NCBI RefSeq assembly: GCF_900142655.1
Contig: NZ_FRBQ01000006.1
Coordinates: 79,271 to 143,270 of the forward strand
Origin: Phytopseudomonas punonensis
Lineage (GTDB): Bacteria; Pseudomonadota; Gammaproteobacteria; Pseudomonadales; Pseudomonadaceae
Reading direction: 5' to 3'
Length of the DNA stretch: 64,000 nt
Below the pieces are notes generated by a model. It was not told the origin of the DNA and made no database searches. It worked only from the letters and a program-made list of their open reading frames with translations. Positions 54,100 to 62,793 of this stretch are shown here, piece after piece. The position numbers and the translations under genes are program-made. The stretch's first letter is position 1. Each line of letters begins with the position of its first letter.

Positions 54100-55404
54100 G
54101 TGAATCCGGTCAAAGTAGGCATCTGTGGGCTGGGTACCGTCGGTGGCGGTACCGTGAATGTGCTCAAGCGCAACGCCGAGGAAATCGCGCGTCGTGCCGG
54201 GCGTGGCATCGAGGTGGCGCAGATTGCCACCCGTACACCCAAGCCTCAGTACCAGTCGACCGGCATTACCATGACCGACGATGTCTTCGCGGTGGCCAGC
54301 AACCCCGAGATCGATATCGTCGTTGAGCTCATCGGTGGCTACAGCGTCGCCCGTGAGCTGGTCCTCAAGGCCATCGATAACGGCAAGCACGTGGTCACCG
54401 CCAACAAGGCGCTGATCGCCGTACACGGCAACGAAATTTTTGCCCGCGCCCGCGAAAAGGGTGTGATCGTCGCGTTCGAGGCGGCGGTGGCAGGCGGCAT
54501 TCCGGTGATCAAGGCGATTCGTGAAGGCCTGTCGGCCAACCGCATCAACTGGCTGGCGGGGATCATCAACGGCACCGGCAATTTCATCCTCAGTGAAATG
54601 CGCGAGAAGGGGCGCACCTTCGAAGACGTGTTGGCCGAAGCCCAGGCGCTGGGTTACGCCGAAGCCGATCCGACCTTTGACGTCGAAGGCATCGACGCCG
54701 CTCACAAACTGACCATTCTGGCCTCCATCGCCTTTGGTATCCCGCTGCAGTTCGACAAGGCCTACACCGAAGGCATCACCAAACTGACCACTGCCGACGT
54801 CAACTATGCCGAGGCGCTGGGTTATCGCATCAAGCACTTGGGTGTGGCGCGCCGTACCGACGCTGGTATCGAGCTGCGCGTGCACCCGACGCTGATCCCG
54901 GCCGACCGCCTGATCGCCAACGTCAACGGCGTGATGAACGCCGTGATGGTCAATGGTGATGCCGCTGGCAGCACGCTGTTCTACGGCGCCGGTGCCGGCA
55001 TGGAAGCGACCGCCTCGGCTGTCGTCGCTGACCTGGTCGATGTGGTGCGTGTGTTGACCACCGACCCGACCAACCGCGTACCGCACCTGGCTTTCCAGCC
55101 GGATTCGCTGTCCGATCACCCGATTCTGCCGATCACCGACTGTGAAAGCGCTTACTACTTGCGCATTCAGGCCAAGGATCGCCCCGGCGTGCTGGCTCAG
55201 GTGGCGAGCATCCTCTCGGAGCGCGGCATCAACATCGAATCGATCATGCAGAAGGAAGTCGAGGAGCAGGACGGTCTGGTGCCGATGATTCTGGTCACCC
55301 ATCGCGTTGCCGAGCAGCGCATGAACGACGCCATCTCTGCCCTGGAAGCGCTGGCCGACGTCGTCGGCAATGTGGTGCGCATCCGCGTCGAACAACTCAG
55401 CTAA
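54100..55404 (+). CDS. hom: homoserine dehydrogenase
   Basis: The 434-residue enzyme reduces aspartate semialdehyde to homoserine. It has GICGLGTVGGGTVNVL (NAD(P)-binding), ANKALIAVHG, GIINGTGNFILSEM and DPTFDVEGIDAAHKLTIL, and a C-terminal ACT domain (DRPGVLAQVASILSERGINIESIMQ) for feedback control. The start is GTG 54100 after TTGGGAG, giving the family length. Confidence 0.96.
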   Translation: MNPVKVGICGLGTVGGGTVNVLKRNAEEIARRAGRGIEVAQIATRTPKPQYQSTGITMTDDVFAVASNPEIDIVVELIGGYSVARELVLKAIDNGKHVVTANKALIAVHGNEIFARAREKGVIVAFEAAVAGGIPVIKAIREGLSANRINWLAGIINGTGNFILSEMREKGRTFEDVLAEAQALGYAEADPTFDVEGIDAAHKLTILASIAFGIPLQFDKAYTEGITKLTTADVNYAEALGYRIKHLGVARRTDAGIELRVHPTLIPADRLIANVNGVMNAVMVNGDAAGSTLFYGAGAGMEATASAVVADLVDVVRVLTTDPTNRVPHLAFQPDSLSDHPILPITDCESAYYLRIQAKDRPGVLAQVASILSERGINIESIMQKEVEEQDGLVPMILVTHRVAEQRMNDAISALEALADVVGNVVRIRVEQLS

Positions 55405-55462
55405 TTCAGTCGCGCGCCGCGGTCATTCGCGGCGTGACGCCCAAACCGAAGGTTTGCAGACC

Positions 55463-56872
55463 ATGCGCTATATCAGCACTCGCGGCCAAGCACCGGCCCT
55501 GAATTTCGAAGACGTCCTGCTGGCCGGCCTGGCCACAGATGGCGGCCTGTACGTGCCGGAAAACTTGCCGCGCTTCACTCAGGAAGAGATCGCTTCCTGG
55601 GCGGGCCTGCCGTATCACGAGTTGGCGTTCCGGGTCATGCGCCCGTTCGTCACCGGCAGCATTCCGGATGCCGATTTCAAGAAGATCCTCGAAGACACCT
55701 ATGGCGTGTTCGAGCACTCGGCCGTTGCGCCGCTGCGTCAGCTCAATGGCAACGAGTGGGTTCTGGAGCTGTTCCACGGCCCGACCCTAGCGTTCAAGGA
55801 TTTCGCCCTGCAGCTGCTCGGCCGCCTGCTCGATTACGTGTTGGCCAAACGCAACGAGCGTGTGGTGATCATGGGTGCCACCAGTGGTGATACCGGCTCG
55901 GCCGCCATCGAAGGCTGTAAGGCCTGCGACAACGTCGACATCTTCATCATGCACCCGCACAATCGAGTGTCCGAAGTGCAGCGTCGGCAGATGACCACCA
56001 TCCTGGGCGATAACATCCACAACATCGCCATCGAGGGTAACTTCGATGACTGTCAGGAGATGGTCAAGGCCAGCTTCGCCGATCAGGGTTTCCTCAAGGG
56101 CACCCGCCTGGTAGCGGTCAACTCGATTAACTGGGCGCGGATCATGGCCCAGATCGTTTACTACTTCCACGCCGCCCTGCAGCTTGGCGGGCCGGCGCGT
56201 TCGGTAGCCTTCTCGGTGCCGACCGGCAACTTCGGCGATATCTTCGCCGGTTACTTGGCGCGTAATATGGGCCTGCCGATCAGCCAGTTGATCGTCGCCA
56301 CCAACCGCAACGACATCCTGCATCGTTTCATGAGCGGCAATGGGTACGCCAAGGGCGATCTGTACCCGACCCTGTCGCCGTCGATGGACATCATGGTGTC
56401 GTCGAACTTCGAGCGCCTGCTGTTCGACCTGCACGGCCGCAACGGCCCGTCGATCGCCGCGCTGATGACCGAATTCCGCCAGACCGGCGGTTTCACCGTC
56501 GAAGATGACCGCTGGAACGAAGCGCGCAAGCTGTTCGACTCCCTCGCGGTGAGCGATGAGCAGACCTGCCAGACCATCGCCGAGGTGTACGCCGCCACTG
56601 GCGAGCTGCTCGACCCGCATACCGCCATTGGCGTGCGTGCCGCGCGCGAGTGTCGTCGCAGCCTGGCCGTGCCGATGGTGGTGCTGGGTACCGCTCACCC
56701 GGTCAAGTTCCCGGAGGCCATCGAGAAGTCAGCTGTGAACCTGTCGCCAGCGCTGCCGCCGCACCTAGCCGACCTGTTCGAGCGTGACGAGCGTTGCACC
56801 GTGCTGGCCAATGACCTGGCGGCCGTGCAGCAATTCGTTGCCGCTCACGGTAACCGCGGCAAGCCGCTGTAA
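55463..56872 (+). CDS. thrC: threonine synthase
   Basis: The 469-residue PLP enzyme converts phosphohomoserine to threonine. PLP lysine is in GPTLAFKDFALQLLG; ATSGDTGSAAI and FSVPTGNFGDIFAGYLA are signatures. ATG 55463 (MRYISTRGQAP) was chosen over 55370. It follows hom by 58 bases and ends before a terminator. Confidence 0.96.
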   Translation: MRYISTRGQAPALNFEDVLLAGLATDGGLYVPENLPRFTQEEIASWAGLPYHELAFRVMRPFVTGSIPDADFKKILEDTYGVFEHSAVAPLRQLNGNEWVLELFHGPTLAFKDFALQLLGRLLDYVLAKRNERVVIMGATSGDTGSAAIEGCKACDNVDIFIMHPHNRVSEVQRRQMTTILGDNIHNIAIEGNFDDCQEMVKASFADQGFLKGTRLVAVNSINWARIMAQIVYYFHAALQLGGPARSVAFSVPTGNFGDIFAGYLARNMGLPISQLIVATNRNDILHRFMSGNGYAKGDLYPTLSPSMDIMVSSNFERLLFDLHGRNGPSIAALMTEFRQTGGFTVEDDRWNEARKLFDSLAVSDEQTCQTIAEVYAATGELLDPHTAIGVRAARECRRSLAVPMVVLGTAHPVKFPEAIEKSAVNLSPALPPHLADLFERDERCTVLANDLAAVQQFVAAHGNRGKPL

Positions 56873-56890
56873 GCGGTAGCGCTGCAGCTC

Positions 56891-56924
56891 GAAAGGCCGG
56901 TCACCGTGAGGTGCCGGCCTTTCT
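56891..56924 (+). terminator. Rho-independent terminator after thrC
   Basis: GAAAGGCCGG-N14-CCGGCCTTTC forms a 10-bp stem, extended inward by imperfect pairing, and runs into TTGTTTT. Confidence 0.8.
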
Positions 56925-56952
56925 TGTTTTAAGGGGGTTATCAGCTGGCTCC

Positions 56953-56997
56953 TGTGGGAGCGGGCCATACCCGCGATTCGCGCCGATGGCGCGCTTC
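56953..56997. repeat. degenerate REP-like element
   Basis: TGTGGGAGCGGGC opens an imperfect palindrome with CCCGCGATTCGCGCCGATGGCGCGC; the right arm ends CTTCC instead of TCCCACA. It lies after the thrC terminator. Confidence 0.6.
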
Positions 56998-57075
56998 CTT
57001 AATTACCTTCATCTGGTGAGGGCACAAGGTGGGCTTTAGCTCGCCAATCCATCACAGCGCTTTCGCCTAAAGGCT

Positions 57076-57798
57076 CTACCGTCGATTGACCGCCGCCATC
57101 GGCGCTTGCTGGCAAAGCCGCTTGTCCAGCTGGCCAACATAAGGGTTGCCCCAACCCATCACGCAGCCGACCAGCTGGTTGCGCTGGCGCTCCCATTTTT
57201 CGGCGGGGTAGGTCTTGTTCCAGGCGGTGAACAGCTGGCGGTTCTGCTTCGACAGGCGCAGCTGATAGCGGTCGCTCATGTACAGGTAGGTGCGGGCGAT
57301 CATGCCGCGAATCTGCTGGCGAGGCATGACCTTACGGGCTTTGAAATCGACCACCGTCGGGCAGGCGCCGTATTGATTGGGCTGTTGCGGCAACCAGCCG
57401 AAGTCGTAATTGCTGCGATCGCCATTGACCTCGCCAATCGCCGGCACCAGGTTGTGCAGGTCGGCTTCGGCGCGGCGGTAAACGCTGTCGTTCTTGCTGC
57501 AGTTCTTGCGCCCGCCGTGCTGCCAGCATTGGCGTTGATGGCCGATCTGCCAGGCCGGAACGATATGTTCCCATTCTATGCGCGCGGCGCGGTTGGCGTT
57601 CTTGCGCGGTGTATAGCCGCAGCTTTTCAGGTCTACGCGGTTGCCCTTGAAGCTGCAGCCACAATAAAACTCCACTGACTGGCGTTCGTATAGGCTCCAG
57701 CCAATCTTCTTGGCCTGGCTGAAGCTCTGGGGCGGTGCGGCGGCTAACGACGTGCAAAGGGTGAGGCACAGCAGTGCGAGAAGGCTGCGAAACGGCAT
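57076..57798 (-). CDS. endA: endonuclease I (EndA/Dns family), secreted
   Basis: The 240-residue protein has a signal peptide (MPFRSLLALLCLTLCTSLAAA). The beta-beta-alpha-metal nuclease core shows as RIEWEHIVPAWQ and ADLHNLVPAIGEVNGDRSNYDFG, and several cysteines are probably paired. It degrades DNA in the periplasm or medium. It is a single gene on the minus strand, divergent from the yjfI group. Confidence 0.93.
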   Translation of the reverse strand: MPFRSLLALLCLTLCTSLAAAPPQSFSQAKKIGWSLYERQSVEFYCGCSFKGNRVDLKSCGYTPRKNANRAARIEWEHIVPAWQIGHQRQCWQHGGRKNCSKNDSVYRRAEADLHNLVPAIGEVNGDRSNYDFGWLPQQPNQYGACPTVVDFKARKVMPRQQIRGMIARTYLYMSDRYQLRLSKQNRQLFTAWNKTYPAEKWERQRNQLVGCVMGWGNPYVGQLDKRLCQQAPMAAVNRR

Positions 57799-58013
57799 GC
57801 GGCATTCCTAAAAAGTGGCGCATGATACCGGCTCGCTGCGGTTTGCCAAGGCTGGCCCATTGATGGCGTCTATCTAGGATTCAATCTCTATGCTCTGCGA
57901 CGCAGTCGGCGAATTTGTCCCGTTTTCTCGGCTAAAGTTCTGCAGCTGACTCCCTCTTTTCAGGCCATCGGTGCCTGGCCTGCAAGACCCCGATCACAGC
58001 TCTCTAAGAAATT

Positions 58014-58046
58014 ACATGTGATGTATTGAGTTCTCACATGTGATGT
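58014..58046 (+). promoter_or_regulatory. tandem 11-bp repeats before the yjfI-like gene
   Basis: ACATGTGATGT occurs at 58014-58024 and 58036-58046, exactly 22 bp apart (about two helical turns) and 15 bases before the ATG at 58062. Each contains the near-palindrome T(C/T)ACATGTGA. Candidate operator of the RHH-like protein encoded next. Confidence 0.55.
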
Positions 58047-58061
58047 TCTAGGCTGCGCCAC

Positions 58062-58676
58062 ATGGAAAACAAATCATCTGCGCACTACCAGCGTCTTTTC
58101 CGTCAGCGTCTGCGCGAGCAGGGGTTGGTGAAGAAGGAAGTCTGGATTCTGCCCGAGCATGCCCAAAGGCTCTCGGCACTCGAAAGGAAACTGCGCCAGC
58201 CCCAGCCGGAGCTGGCTTCAATGGAGGAGGGGGTGAGCATGCCTCAGGTTTGGACTGCACAAACGTTGTTCGACGCGCTGTCGGCGACAGAGCCGTTTGT
58301 CGATGGCCGCGCGGCTATCGAGCTGATCCAGGGTGCCGACGCCAGTTTGCACGTGACCATGAAGGAATATGGTGATCTGCCGCTGTTCATCGCCGTGTTC
58401 GGTGATCAGATCGTGGTCGAAGCGCTGCTCTGGCCTGCCAGCGACGTGCGCGACACGGCCGCCTTCAACGAAGAAGTGCTGCGCAGCCACAAGCTGTTCC
58501 CGCTGTCTTGCGTAGGGCTGGAAACCCTGCCGGACGGGCAGGCTTGCTACACCATGTTCGGTGCGCTCAGCGCCTCGTCGATCCTGCCCAATGTGGTGCT
58601 CGAGATCGAAACGCTGGCGGATAACGTGATCAAGGCTACCGAAGCCTACGAAGATTTCCTCAAGGCCAGTGCATAA
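58062..58676 (+). CDS. DUF2170 (YjfI-like) protein with RHH-like N-terminal extension
   Basis: The 204-residue protein joins an N-terminal basic segment (RQRLREQGLVKKEVWILPEHAQRLSALERKL), like ribbon-helix-helix DNA-binding domains, to a C-terminal DUF2170 domain starting near MPQVWTAQTLFDAL. E. coli YjfI corresponds to the second part only. A very strong Shine-Dalgarno (GGAGGAGGGGG, 58223-58233) precedes an internal ATG at 58239, so a short DUF2170-only product of 145 residues may also be made. The pspA-like gene follows by 12 bases. Function is unknown. Confidence 0.78.
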   Translation: MENKSSAHYQRLFRQRLREQGLVKKEVWILPEHAQRLSALERKLRQPQPELASMEEGVSMPQVWTAQTLFDALSATEPFVDGRAAIELIQGADASLHVTMKEYGDLPLFIAVFGDQIVVEALLWPASDVRDTAAFNEEVLRSHKLFPLSCVGLETLPDGQACYTMFGALSASSILPNVVLEIETLADNVIKATEAYEDFLKASA

Positions 58677-58688
58677 GGAGACATGCCC

Positions 58689-59384
58689 ATGAACGTCTGG
58701 AGCAAATTGCTGACGGCGCTGCGCGGCGGTGCCAATGAAATGGGTGAGGCGCTGGTCGATGGTCAGGCCTTGCGCATCCTCGATCAGGAAATTCGCGACG
58801 CCGATATCGAGCTGCGTAAATCCAAGGAGGCGCTGGCTGAAATCATGGCCAAGCAGAAGCTGGCCTCCGAGCGCGCCAGCAAGTCGGCCGCCAAGATCGC
58901 CGAGTACGAAGAGTACGCGGTCAAGGCGCTGGAAACCGGCAAGGAAGACCTGGCTGGCGAAGTGGCCGGCAAAATCGCCAATCTGGAAATCGAGCTGAAC
59001 AGCGAGCGCGAGCAAGCGGACAACTATGCGGCCAGCGTCGCCCAGTTGCGTACTGCAGTCAGCCAGGCTGAGGCCAATATCAAGCGGCTGAAGCAGCAGG
59101 TGGATACCGTGAAGGCCACCGAAAGCGTGCAGAAGGCGCAGATGGCCGTCGCCCAGCGCTATGGTGGTTCGCAAGCCAAGCTGCATACCGCCGTCGAGTC
59201 GCTGGAGCGTATCAAGCAGCAGCAGGCCGAGCGTGCGGCGAAGATGGAAGCGGCGGCCGAGCTGGCTCAGGCCTCCAATCCCGACGAGTCGCTGGATGCC
59301 AAGCTGCGCGCCGCCGGTATCGTCGCTGACCAGAGCAGCGCCGACAGCGTGCTGGCACGCCTCAAGGGCAAGGCCAAGCCCTGA
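58689..59384 (+). CDS. PspA/IM30-family membrane-stress protein
   Basis: The 231-residue, almost entirely helical coiled-coil protein has ILDQEIRDADIELRKSKEALAEIMAKQKLASERA and the later RIKQQQAERAAKMEAAAEL. PspA proteins form ESCRT-III-like polymers on damaged inner membranes. It resembles E. coli YjfJ, the partner of YjfI, more than PspA of the pspABC operon. ATG 58689 follows AAGGAGAC by 8 bases; ATG 58683 is too close to it. Confidence 0.87.
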   Translation: MNVWSKLLTALRGGANEMGEALVDGQALRILDQEIRDADIELRKSKEALAEIMAKQKLASERASKSAAKIAEYEEYAVKALETGKEDLAGEVAGKIANLEIELNSEREQADNYAASVAQLRTAVSQAEANIKRLKQQVDTVKATESVQKAQMAVAQRYGGSQAKLHTAVESLERIKQQQAERAAKMEAAAELAQASNPDESLDAKLRAAGIVADQSSADSVLARLKGKAKP

Positions 59385-59456
59385 TTCACGGGCGGCCTTG
59401 ATGCGTCATAGGGTGGGGCCGACAGGCTCCGCCATGTTTTTCAGGGATAGGAAATC

Positions 59457-60083
59457 ATGGAAATCTTCCTGCAGGTCTCGCTGGCGTTTCCCACGGTCAT
59501 CTTCAGCTTCCTGCTTTGCCTGGCGGTGGTGTACTGGGTCATCGTCGCGTTTGGCCTGATTGAGGTCGACGTGCTCGACGTCGAAGCCGACTCCGCACTG
59601 GAAGGTCCGGCGGCAGCGCTCCTGTCCAAACTCAAGCTGCGTGACGTACCGCTTACCCTGGTACTGACCCTGCTGTTCTTTTTCGCCTGGTTCATCAGCT
59701 ACTTCGTCGACCTCTGGTTGCTCAGCTTGCTGCCGCTTGAGTGGCTGCGTTATCCGTTGGGCGTGGTAATCGCCGTTCTGGCTCTGATATTGGCCGTGGC
59801 GCCGACGCGGCTGCTGTGCGCACCGCTGCGCCCGTTGTTTCTCAAGTTGGAAGTGACCAGCAGTAAGAGCGTGCTCGGGCAAACCGCCGTGGTGCGCAGT
59901 GGTCGGGTGACGGCCAGCCATGGCGAAGCGCTGCTCGAAGATGGTGGTGCGGGGCTGATCCTGCGGGTCAGGGCTGAGGAGCAGCAAGGTTTCAAACGCG
60001 GCGACCGTGTCGTTTTACTGGAATACCTGGAGGCGCAGCACGCCTACCGGGTGATAACCGAAGAAGAGTTCCGGGGTATCTGA
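59457..60083 (+). CDS. YqiJ-like OB-fold inner-membrane protein (DUF1449)
   Basis: The 208-residue protein has about three transmembrane segments (FPTVIFSFLLCLAVVYWVIV, LTLVLTLLFFFAWFISYFV, YPLGVVIAVLALILAVA). A C-terminal OB-fold part (LGQTAVVRSGRVTASHGEALLEDGGAGLILRVRA...GDRVVLLEYL) resembles NfeD. In E. coli yqiJ accompanies the flotillin gene yqiK, as here. AGGAAATC precedes the ATG. Its stop codon TGA ends where palindromic element C begins. Confidence 0.87.
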   Translation: MEIFLQVSLAFPTVIFSFLLCLAVVYWVIVAFGLIEVDVLDVEADSALEGPAAALLSKLKLRDVPLTLVLTLLFFFAWFISYFVDLWLLSLLPLEWLRYPLGVVIAVLALILAVAPTRLLCAPLRPLFLKLEVTSSKSVLGQTAVVRSGRVTASHGEALLEDGGAGLILRVRAEEQQGFKRGDRVVLLEYLEAQHAYRVITEEEFRGI

Positions 60084-60281
60084 GAACCCGGTCAAAGTCT
60101 GCTGCCTACCCTCGCTGTAGCGTGCACAACGGGCTCGGAAAGCGCTGTTACAGATTGTAAACTGCGCCTCCTCGCCTGTTCCGCACGCGGGTGCGCGCCT
60201 CCCCGGCGGCCTCTGGCTGTCAGTGTGGTGAGCCGCTGCACCGCGCAGGGTTTTCACGGACGAGACTTGGACTCAGGTTCT
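60083..60281. repeat. palindromic MITE-like element, copy C
   Basis: Terminal arms AGAACCCGGTCAAAGTCT (60083-60100) and AGACTTGGACTCAGGTTCT (60263-60281) match inversely with one gap and two mismatches. The core has GTTACAGATTGTAAACTGCGCCTCCTCGCCTG, akin to the cores at 6241-6484 and 16372-16512. It separates the yqiJ-like and flotillin genes and starts on the last base of the yqiJ-like stop. Confidence 0.55.
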
Positions 60282-60318
60282 GAGCCGGTTCCATTCGCAT
60301 CAAAGGAGATTGAGCGCA

Positions 60319-62370
60319 ATGTATAACCTTCCACCGTCGCTGATACCCGTGCTGGTCGGGGTCGGCCTGGTCGTCCTGCTGATCGTCGGCCTGCTGGCCT
60401 TGTTCAAGGCCTTCTACATCAAGGTTCCGCAAGGCACCGCTCTGATCGTCAACGACATGTCGTCTACGCCCAAGGTGCATTTCACCGGCGCGCTGGTGTA
60501 CCCGGTCATCCACCTCAAGGAGTTCATGAAGATCTCCCTGATCACCCTGGAAGTCGACCGCCGGGCCAAGGACGGGCTGATCTGCCGCGACAACATGCGC
60601 GCCGACATCACCGTGGCGTTCTACCTGCGCGTCAACGAGACCCAGGAAGACGTGCTCAAGGTGGCCAAGGCCATCGGCGTCGAGCGTGCCTCCGATCGTG
60701 CGGCGGTGAACGAGCTGTTCAACGCCAAGTTCTCCGAAGCCCTGAAGACCGTCGGCAAGCAATTCGACTTCGTCCAGCTGTTCGAGAACCGCCAGGAGTT
60801 CCGCGACCGCATCGTCGAGGTGATCGGCAACGACCTCAACGGCTACGTGCTTGAAGACGTGGCCATCGACTACCTGGAGCAGACCTCCAAGGCATCGCTG
60901 GACCCAAGCAACATTCTCGATGCCGAGGGTATCCGCAAGATCACCCAGCTGACTGCCGCGCAGAACGTCATCACCAATGACCTGGAGCGCAACGAAGAGC
61001 TGGCGATCAAGAAAAAGAACGTCGAGACCCGCGAGGCGACACTGGCCCTCGAGCGTCAGCAAGCCGATGCCGAAGCGCGCCAGAAGCGCGAGATCGAGAC
61101 CATCCAGGCGCGTGAGCAGGCCGAGACCCTCAAGGTCAAGGAAGAAGAACGCCTGAAGGCCGAGCAGGCCCGCATCCAGACTCAACAGGAGCTGGATATT
61201 CGCGCCGAGAACCACCAGCGCGAAGTGGAAGTGGCCCAGCAGAACCGCCAGCGTGCCGTGGTCATCGAGGTGGAGAAAGTCACCCGTGCCAAGGATCTGG
61301 AAGTGGTGGCCCGCGAGCGCGAAGTCGAGCTGCAGCGCATCGAGAAGGAAAAGGCGCTGGAAGAAGAGCGCAAGAACATCGCCAGCGTGGTGCGCGAGCG
61401 CGTCGCGGTGGAGAAGACCGTGGCCCAGGAAGAAGAGCGCATCAAGGAAGTCCGTGAGATATCCGAAGCCGAGCGCATGAAGCAGGTCACCGTGCTCAAT
61501 GCCCAGGCCGAGGCCGAGCAGGAGCTGGTGCGCCAGGTCAAACAGGCCGAAGCCGACGAAACCCGTTCCAAGCACAAGGCGGTGGAAATCAACAACCTCG
61601 CCCAGGCCGAACTGGAGGCCGCGGCCAAGAGCGCCGAGGCCAAGAAGAAGCTGGCCGAAGGTATCGAAGCCGAGCGCGCTGCGCCCGGCCTGGCCGACGC
61701 GCGGGTACGTGAAGTCACCGCCGCGGCCAAGGAGAAGGAAGGCCTCGCCGAGGCGCGCGTGCAGGCTGAGCGTCTGATCGCCGAAGCCAAGGGCGAGCAG
61801 GAGAAGGGCCTGGCCCAGGCGCGTGTCACCGAAGCGCAGGCCGCCGCCAAGGAGAAGGACGGCCTGGCCGATGCCAAGGTGCTGGAAGAGAAGCTCGGCG
61901 CCCAGGCGCGCGGCGAAGAGCAACTCGGCGCGGCCAAGGCCAAGGCGACCCAGGATCTGGGTATGGCCGAGGCACAGGTGCTGCTGGAGCGTCTGAACGC
62001 CGAGGCCGAAGGCCTGGGCAAGAAGTTCGGCGCGCTGGACGCGCTCAGCGACAACGCCCGCCAGCACGAAGAATTCCGCATGCAGCTGGAGAAGAGCTTC
62101 GAGGAGGCCATGGCCGCCATCGCCGCCAACAAGGAAATTGCCAAGGATCAGGCCGAGGTGCTGGCCACCGCGCTGGCCAAGGCGAAGATCGAGATCGTCG
62201 GCGGGGAAGGCGACTTCTTCAACTCGTTCGCCAAGTCCCTTTCCGTGGGCAAGGCCATCGAGGGCGTGGTCGGCAAGAGCCCGGTGGTGCAGGACGTGCT
62301 CGCGCGTCTGCTGCAGGGCCGCGCCGCCGAAGCCAAGCCGGCTGCGGTGAGCGACAGCGACGCGGTGTAA
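60319..62370 (+). CDS. large flotillin-family protein (YqiK-like, SPFH/band 7)
   Basis: The 683-residue protein has one N-terminal membrane anchor (PVLVGVGLVVLLIVGLLALF). An SPFH domain follows (FYIKVPQGTALIVNDM to about residue 210), then a long charged coiled coil (about 220-560). A 40-residue unit recurs there (AAAKEKEGLAEARV, then AAAKEKDGLADAKV). It is longer than E. coli YqiK (553). ATG 60319 follows AAAGGAGATTGAGCGCA; the TTG at 60310 is inside that site. Flotillins scaffold membrane domains. Confidence 0.9.
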   Translation: MYNLPPSLIPVLVGVGLVVLLIVGLLALFKAFYIKVPQGTALIVNDMSSTPKVHFTGALVYPVIHLKEFMKISLITLEVDRRAKDGLICRDNMRADITVAFYLRVNETQEDVLKVAKAIGVERASDRAAVNELFNAKFSEALKTVGKQFDFVQLFENRQEFRDRIVEVIGNDLNGYVLEDVAIDYLEQTSKASLDPSNILDAEGIRKITQLTAAQNVITNDLERNEELAIKKKNVETREATLALERQQADAEARQKREIETIQAREQAETLKVKEEERLKAEQARIQTQQELDIRAENHQREVEVAQQNRQRAVVIEVEKVTRAKDLEVVAREREVELQRIEKEKALEEERKNIASVVRERVAVEKTVAQEEERIKEVREISEAERMKQVTVLNAQAEAEQELVRQVKQAEADETRSKHKAVEINNLAQAELEAAAKSAEAKKKLAEGIEAERAAPGLADARVREVTAAAKEKEGLAEARVQAERLIAEAKGEQEKGLAQARVTEAQAAAKEKDGLADAKVLEEKLGAQARGEEQLGAAKAKATQDLGMAEAQVLLERLNAEAEGLGKKFGALDALSDNARQHEEFRMQLEKSFEEAMAAIAANKEIAKDQAEVLATALAKAKIEIVGGEGDFFNSFAKSLSVGKAIEGVVGKSPVVQDVLARLLQGRAAEAKPAAVSDSDAV

Positions 62371-62380
62371 GCGACGGTGC

Positions 62381-62409
62381 CAGGCGCCAGCCGCTCCGGC
62401 TGGCGCCTG
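62381..62409 (+). terminator. hairpin after the flotillin gene
   Basis: CAGGCGCCAGCC-GCTCC-GGCTGGCGCCTG has a perfect 12-bp stem followed by only TTTCG. It could be an attenuator or partial terminator, as the next gene is in the same direction. Confidence 0.55.
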
Positions 62410-62481
62410 TTTCGCGATTCGGTGCGGGCTGCGCCCGCGCTTTCAGGCCATCAGGCCTGCCCCAACTACAAGGAAAGTGGC

Positions 62482-62721
62482 ATGTCGCAATCTAGAGATC
62501 ACCTGGAAATGACCTTTCGCAGCATCCAGTGCTTTGCCGATGACGGCCGCCTGGACGCCGCCGAGCTGGGCTCGCTGCTGGACATCGCCGAGCGCGATGG
62601 CGTGATCGATGACGACGAGATCCGCGTACTGACGCGCATCATCGCCCGCATCAAGCCCGATGAGCTCGACCCCGCGATGCGCGAGAAACTCGCCGAAATC
62701 GCCCGCAAGATCGGTGCCTGA
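62482..62721 (+). CDS. 79-residue acidic TerB-like helical protein
   Basis: The protein reads MSQSRDHLEMTFRSIQCFADDGRLDAAELGSLLDIAERDGVIDDDEIRVLTRIIARIKPDEL. The paired acidic loops DDGRLDAAEL and DGVIDDDEI resemble TerB/EF-hand-like metal-binding segments. ATG 62482 follows AAGGAAAGTGGC. It is probably a small adaptor or metal-binding partner of the flotillin and ATPase encoded on either side; function unproven. Confidence 0.68.
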   Translation: MSQSRDHLEMTFRSIQCFADDGRLDAAELGSLLDIAERDGVIDDDEIRVLTRIIARIKPDELDPAMREKLAEIARKIGA

Positions 62722-62740
62722 GCACCGCCTCATCAGTGTC

Positions 62741-62761
62741 GGCCCCGTGCATGACGGGGCC
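62741..62761 (+). terminator. hairpin before the large ATPase gene
   Basis: GGCCCCGT-GCATG-ACGGGGCC forms a perfect 8-bp stem with little T-run after it (CTTGCTTG), so it may only attenuate. Confidence 0.4.
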
Positions 62762-62793
62762 TTGCTTGCAGACCGCGCAGATTCAGGAAGACC

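Noticed and set aside
60220..62067. 615-codon minus-strand frame
   Set aside because: It is antisense to the flotillin coiled coil; the Leu/Gly-rich translation reflects repetitive GAG/GCC codons on the other strand.
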